A stretch of DNA of 64,000 nucleotides. Origin: Antedon mediterranea (taxonomy: Eukaryota > Echinodermata > Crinoidea > Comatulida > Antedonidae). Shown one piece after another: positions 59,198 to 64,000 of the stretch. Within the stretch, counting starts at the first letter, position 1. Every line of letters begins with the position of its first letter. A model generated the notes under the pieces. That model worked only from the letters and a program-made list of their open reading frames with translations, did no database searches and was not told the origin of the DNA. The stretch lies in contig NC_092671.1 of assembly GCF_964355755.1 (NCBI RefSeq), forward strand, positions 24,612,070 through 24,676,069, read 5' to 3'. A program made the position numbers and the translations under genes.

Positions 59198-59226
59198 TCT
59201 CCATTTTGCTACTTCTCAAACCGAAC

Positions 59227-59242
59227 GGTTCTCTTCAGAGCC
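59227..59242 (+). terminator. Histone 3' stem-loop, H2B unit 2, with changes
   Basis: GGTTCTCTTCAGAGCC: a loop T-to-C change and a stem A-to-G change giving a G-U pair. Confidence 0.85.
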
Positions 59243-60197
59243 ACCACTTGTCTAAAAAGAGATTTATTTGCAATTCGTTTGTGTATTTGTCTTTTCTATT
59301 GCACTTGAATATAATAATTACTCATACTCCAAGGCTGTTAATAGCTTTTCTATGAAAGGTTTAATTTCCGTATAATCTTGAATTCGTTACTTGGTGCCTT
59401 CATTAATTGGAAATTGATGGATATCTTACTGCAATTTGTGTATGAGCAGTCAATTCTGTCATTTTCTTCTTCAGATAGAATATTCTAAATAATGCTACAT
59501 TCTTCCAGTATAATCTTTAATACACATCTGTATTTTCTGATATAGACAACAATTTCACAAGTCCATCAGCAAAATTGTATTCTATACATCTCCATACAAC
59601 CATTATGATTAAACACATGATGAGTTTGCCGGGCATCATTAACATGGAATTTTGACAATTATTCATAAAACAATATTACAAATAAAACAATTAGACATTT
59701 CTTTAAGGTCTTTTAAGCTTTAATTTTCTATTATATTTGTGCAATTCGCTATATGAATGTTTGTCTTAACCCGGACCTTCTGTTTAGATATATATTTTTT
59801 ATCTGTACTATATAGTCTGTTAATTTTTAACAAGTTGTAACTTGGTGTGATGTTGGTTATAGTCTTTTGTTTTTTAGTAGGAATGTACATTCCCATTTTT
59901 GTATTTCTCTTTTTTGTTGTTATATTTTGTTTCTTTGGACGCACCTTAACAAGTTGAAGTGTGCCACTAATAAAAAAAAAGTGCCGTGCCAATAAATTGT
60001 TATTATTAATTATATCGATGTACTTTACAAAGTTATATAAAGTCTAAACTAAAAACACCTTCGTAGAGCTACTGTCACTACCAAAAACTTTAATTCCCGA
60101 ATTATATATATATAATCAAAATAAAGAAAAAGAGTAACACACTAATCATTTTTATCTAGTCACGCCCTCCCTATGAATAAAGCGTTAACAATTATCG

Positions 60198-60225
60198 TTG
60201 GCGCCAAAGCCTGTGATTGGCCAAT
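60198..60225 (+). promoter_or_regulatory. H2A promoter motifs, unit 2
   Basis: TTGGCGCCAA (60198-60207) and ATTGGCCAAT just downstream, as in unit 1. Confidence 0.6.
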
Positions 60226-60321
60226 TCAATTATAGGTTTCTGAGAGGGTGTATTGAATAGACTATTCAAATCGTGGTAAATGTTAATTTGGTATCATTTT
60301 CGATATAGTATTCCGAAATAG

Positions 60322-60720
<399 letters not shown>

Positions 60721-60756
60721 ATCATCAAAGCAACCATAATTTATTTCAAACCAAAC

Positions 60757-60772
60757 GGCTCTTTTCAGAGCC
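60757..60772 (+). terminator. Histone 3' stem-loop, H2A unit 2
   Basis: Canonical sequence with ACCA following. Confidence 0.95.
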
Positions 60773-61404
60773 ACCAAAATACAAAAAGAGACTTGATTTG
60801 TGATCTTTTCTTTATAAATGTTTATAATTGTATAATTTAGAATACCTGGCCTAAGTTAATAATATTATACAATACAAACATTTCGAAAATCGGTCTTAGG
60901 TTTTGATTCTACAAATTAATATTTTGCCATTAGGTATCACATATTCAGTATGTGTTTACGACAACTTTATTCAATTCATTTAACTATTAATTAATACTGC
61001 CTTTAAAACTAAAGGTTAGATACATATCCATCTATACGTTTTAATATTGGAATTGTTCAATATGGAATAAATGCTGTAATCAAAAACATAATTAGCCATT
61101 ATAAATATTTTTTTTTAAATCAAGAATTGAAAATTGTCAGTGCTTATTATATGTTCAATGAAACAGAATCATCTGAATTAGAACTCACATAATATAGAAA
61201 ACGAATGTTTTATAAAATGATTCAAAATAATGCTTTAAATGTGTATTTAAAGACAATAAAGAACACACTTTTATGAAACTAAAAAAGGCGACGAGATGTT
61301 TCGTCCATACACGTCCGCGATTGAGTAGATAAAAATGGGGTTCGTCGCTGCGTTGTATCACTCATCAACCAACTCAACTATTTGGAAAAGTTAAAAGCTA
61401 AGTT

Positions 61405-62067
61405 ATGGCTGACCAAACTAAAACTAAGAAGCTTGTTGTAGCCAAGAAGCCTGTTACTCACCCAACGTACATCGACATGGTAACGGCAGCAATTGGTACT
61501 TTAAAGGACAAAAACGGCTCATCTCGTCAGGCTATTGCCAAGTACATCCTAGCCAATTACAAAGTTAAACCCACTAAAATGAAAACTCATCTTCGTTTGG
61601 CTTTGAAACGTGGTGTCGAAAGTAACAAACTTGTTCAAGCAAAAGGTACAGGAGCCAGCGGTTCATTTAAACTGAACCAGGCTACAGCCAATGCAGCTGC
61701 CAAGGCAAAAATGGAAAGATCAGAGAAGAAAGCAGCTGCAGAGAAGGAAAAGAGTGTAGCAAAGAAGGCAAAACAATTAGCAGCGAAGAAGGCAAAGAAA
61801 CCAGTTGTAAAGAAGGCTACCAAATTCAAGTCACCCAAGAAGTCTGAGAAAAATGAATCTAGGCCGAAAATGTCTATCAAGTCTCTTAGAAGCCAAAGAC
61901 AAATAAGCCTAAAAAGCCGAAAGTTAAAAAGGCATCAAAGAAGGTCGCCAAGAAGTGAATTACTGCTAATTTCAAACCAAACGGCTCTTTTCAGAGCCAC
62001 CATGTGTATAAAAGGGATTTATTTGCATTTTATTTCTTTAGTTTCCAAATCTTGTTTTTCACTTTGA
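61405..62067 (+). CDS. H1: Histone H1, unit 2, with frameshifted C-terminus
   Basis: The linker histone globular domain and most of the lysine-rich tail ([39 protein letters not shown]) are intact for about 160 residues. At 61884-61889 CTTAG replaces CCTAAG, shifting the frame. The ancestral stop (61956-61958) is skipped and the frame runs to 62067, adding an unrelated [11 protein letters not shown]... tail. That frame passes through the 3' stem-loop at 61983-61998, so a normally processed mRNA would have no stop codon. Without the shift it would be about 184 aa. Confidence 0.88.
   Translation: MADQTKTKKLVVAKKPVTHPTYIDMVTAAIGTLKDKNGSSRQAIAKYILANYKVKPTKMKTHLRLALKRGVESNKLVQAKGTGASGSFKLNQATANAAAKAKMERSEKKAAAEKEKSVAKKAKQLAAKKAKKPVVKKATKFKSPKKSEKNESRPKMSIKSLRSQRQISLKSRKLKRHQRRSPRSELLLISNQTALFRATMCIKGIYLHFISLVSKSCFSL
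61983..61998 (+). terminator. Histone 3' stem-loop, H1 unit 2, inside the shifted frame
   Basis: Canonical stem-loop, 69 bases upstream of the only in-frame stop. Confidence 0.95.
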
Positions 62068-62506
62068 ATATTATATATTATCTCTATTATATTAACAATT
62101 ACGTTTATAGAAAACTTTGTACAGATAGTTGTATTACCTTTTAATACTTATTTTACCGGTAGTGCTGAAATTAAAGCGTCGTGTTTCTTTGTCGTGAACG
62201 AAACATCACTATTATATCAAAATAATAATTAAATTGAAATAATGACTCATAACATATTCTTCTTTTTTCCATAATTAACTGTGCTGTTGATTGAATATTT
62301 ATACATATAAAAGAATAGTCCTTTTATTTAATATTATTTTATTTTGCAACAGATAAACAACGATGATTTTATTGACCCTTGCACTTACATTCCTTTTTGT
62401 TCAGTTTTATTCTTTACGATCATTGTATATATAATTTCGATGGTGGACGACTGACCCAATTTTTCTAGAGACATTTATGTTACTGACGAAATGCCAATTG
62501 ACATAA

Positions 62507-62902
<396 letters not shown>

Positions 62903-62926
62903 ACTCGATGCTTTTGAAAAACAAAA

Positions 62927-62942
62927 GGCTCTTTTCAGAGCC
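62927..62942 (+). terminator. Histone 3' stem-loop, H4 unit 3
   Basis: Canonical; the purine-rich downstream element has one change (AGAGATGTA for AGAGATTTA). Confidence 0.95.
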
Positions 62943-63289
62943 ACCAGTTGAACCAAAAAGAGATGTATTTGCTTTTCTTTAATTTTTTAATATGATTCAA
63001 TAATTTCAAATAATCCATTGATTTTTCAGAAATGTATTTATTATTAAACCTATATAGGCCTATGTAAAATAAAAGTAGTAACGCGGTAATAATTGATTTA
63101 GCACGAATTCGGACGATTCCTCCCGCTTCTAAAAGTTACGTAATAAGTAACATTTTCTATATTTAAACAAATACATACGAAATAGCGCCACATATGCCTT
63201 TGTTAACATAGAGAGTCACACGTCGTATAAAGAAAACACGCCTCATATATAAATGTTTTGTTTTTTAGAAGTTCTATTAGAATAATACC

Positions 63290-63404
63290 TGAAGCGTACC
63301 TGGTCGGTCTTTTCGAAGACACGAACTTGTGTGCCATTCACGCTAAACGTGTAACCATTATGCCCAAAGACATCCAATTAGCCCGCCGTCGAGAGCGTGC
63401 CTAA
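63290..63404 (+). pseudogene. Histone H3 3' stub, unit 3
   Basis: Same truncation point; differs by one synonymous-type change (CGC for CGT). The window ends in the following spacer before H2B. Confidence 0.92.
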
Positions 63405-63436
63405 CACCGCTTCGTATCTTCATTTTCAAACCAAAA

Positions 63437-63452
63437 GGCTCTTTTCAGAGCC
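63437..63452 (+). terminator. Histone 3' stem-loop, H3 stub unit 3
   Basis: Intact. Confidence 0.93.
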
Positions 63453-64000
63453 ACTACTTGAACAAAATAGAAATAATATAGCAAAATGTCTTTTTTTTTA
63501 TAACTATATATCATTCAATTGCTGCTATTATATATTTAAAGATGTATTTTTTCCCCAAAACATGAAAAAATAATTAAATCAGACTTTTAATATGTTATTT
63601 TGTAGTTTTAGTAAAGTTAATCACTTTCGTAGAAAAAATTGAAACAAAATAATGTTTCGCTTATAAAATAACAAAATAAGTGGTTAAATTCAATCTCCAA
63701 AACCTATTGGCTGGCAGCCAATTTGACCATTTTCTGCTTTAAATTACATTTTTTTCAGGTAAATACATTTTGTTTTCGATTCAATTTTTGGTCAAAGTGG
63801 ATAACTATTATGTTACATTAACATGACATATTCAACAATAAATTTGTTAAGAATTAGTTTTTTCAGGGAGACAATACATCTTTAATAAATATAAACATAG
63901 AAGGAGCTTTCTCCATGTCATAAAGCTAAAAACAAGATATGAATTAGGCATGTTTTTGTATTATACCATATACTAAGATATACAAACAGTATTAAGTAAT

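Overview
The window is AT-rich animal nuclear DNA: spliced genes with GT-AG introns, SINE/LINE/DNA-transposon debris, and a tandem histone array whose genes end in the metazoan histone 3' stem-loop. All histone genes lie on one strand in the cyclic order H1-H4-(H3 stub)-H2B-H2A. That same-strand layout and the H2B/H2A sequences resemble echinoderm clusters, so I infer a deuterostome, most likely an echinoderm. The taxon call is inference only.

Region 1 (505-12238, +) is a complete 14-exon CNOT2 gene (CCR4-NOT deadenylase scaffold, 555 aa by my splice model). Its introns hold a Tigger-like MITE, an hAT element with an 8-bp target duplication, and a Helitron-like element. Region 2 (12.2-20.5 kb) is intergenic: a foldback element of G/C-rich minisatellites, tRNA-headed SINE copies, and inverted Penelope-type repeats with a well-formed hammerhead ribozyme. 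Region 3 (20511-37807, +) is a 15-exon MPND gene (JAMM/MPN metalloprotease family, 482 aa, all zinc-site residues present). Its introns hold a second Helitron-like element, a 5S-tRNA composite SINE, a LINE nested in a TA-flanked DNA transposon, and two blocks of an 18-bp satellite. Region 4 (37.8-44.9 kb) has a stray H1 fragment and a 10-finger C2H2 zinc-finger gene on the minus strand with a recent three-finger duplication.

Region 5 (44.9-64.0 kb) is a histone array with a basic unit of about 5.74 kb: H4 - H3 stub - H2B - H2A - H1. H3 survives in every unit only as its last ~39 codons plus the stem-loop. The leading partial unit is an H2B/H1 deletion chimera. In unit 1, H4, H2B and H2A are intact but H1 is split by a 3.7-kb transposon with ~520-bp terminal inverted repeats. 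In unit 2, H4 and H2B are broken, H1 is frameshifted past its stem-loop, and only H2A is open. Unit 3 begins with an open H4 carrying one substitution. The array can supply some H4, H2B and H2A but neither an intact H3 nor a normal H1 from this window, so it looks like a decaying or satellite histone locus.
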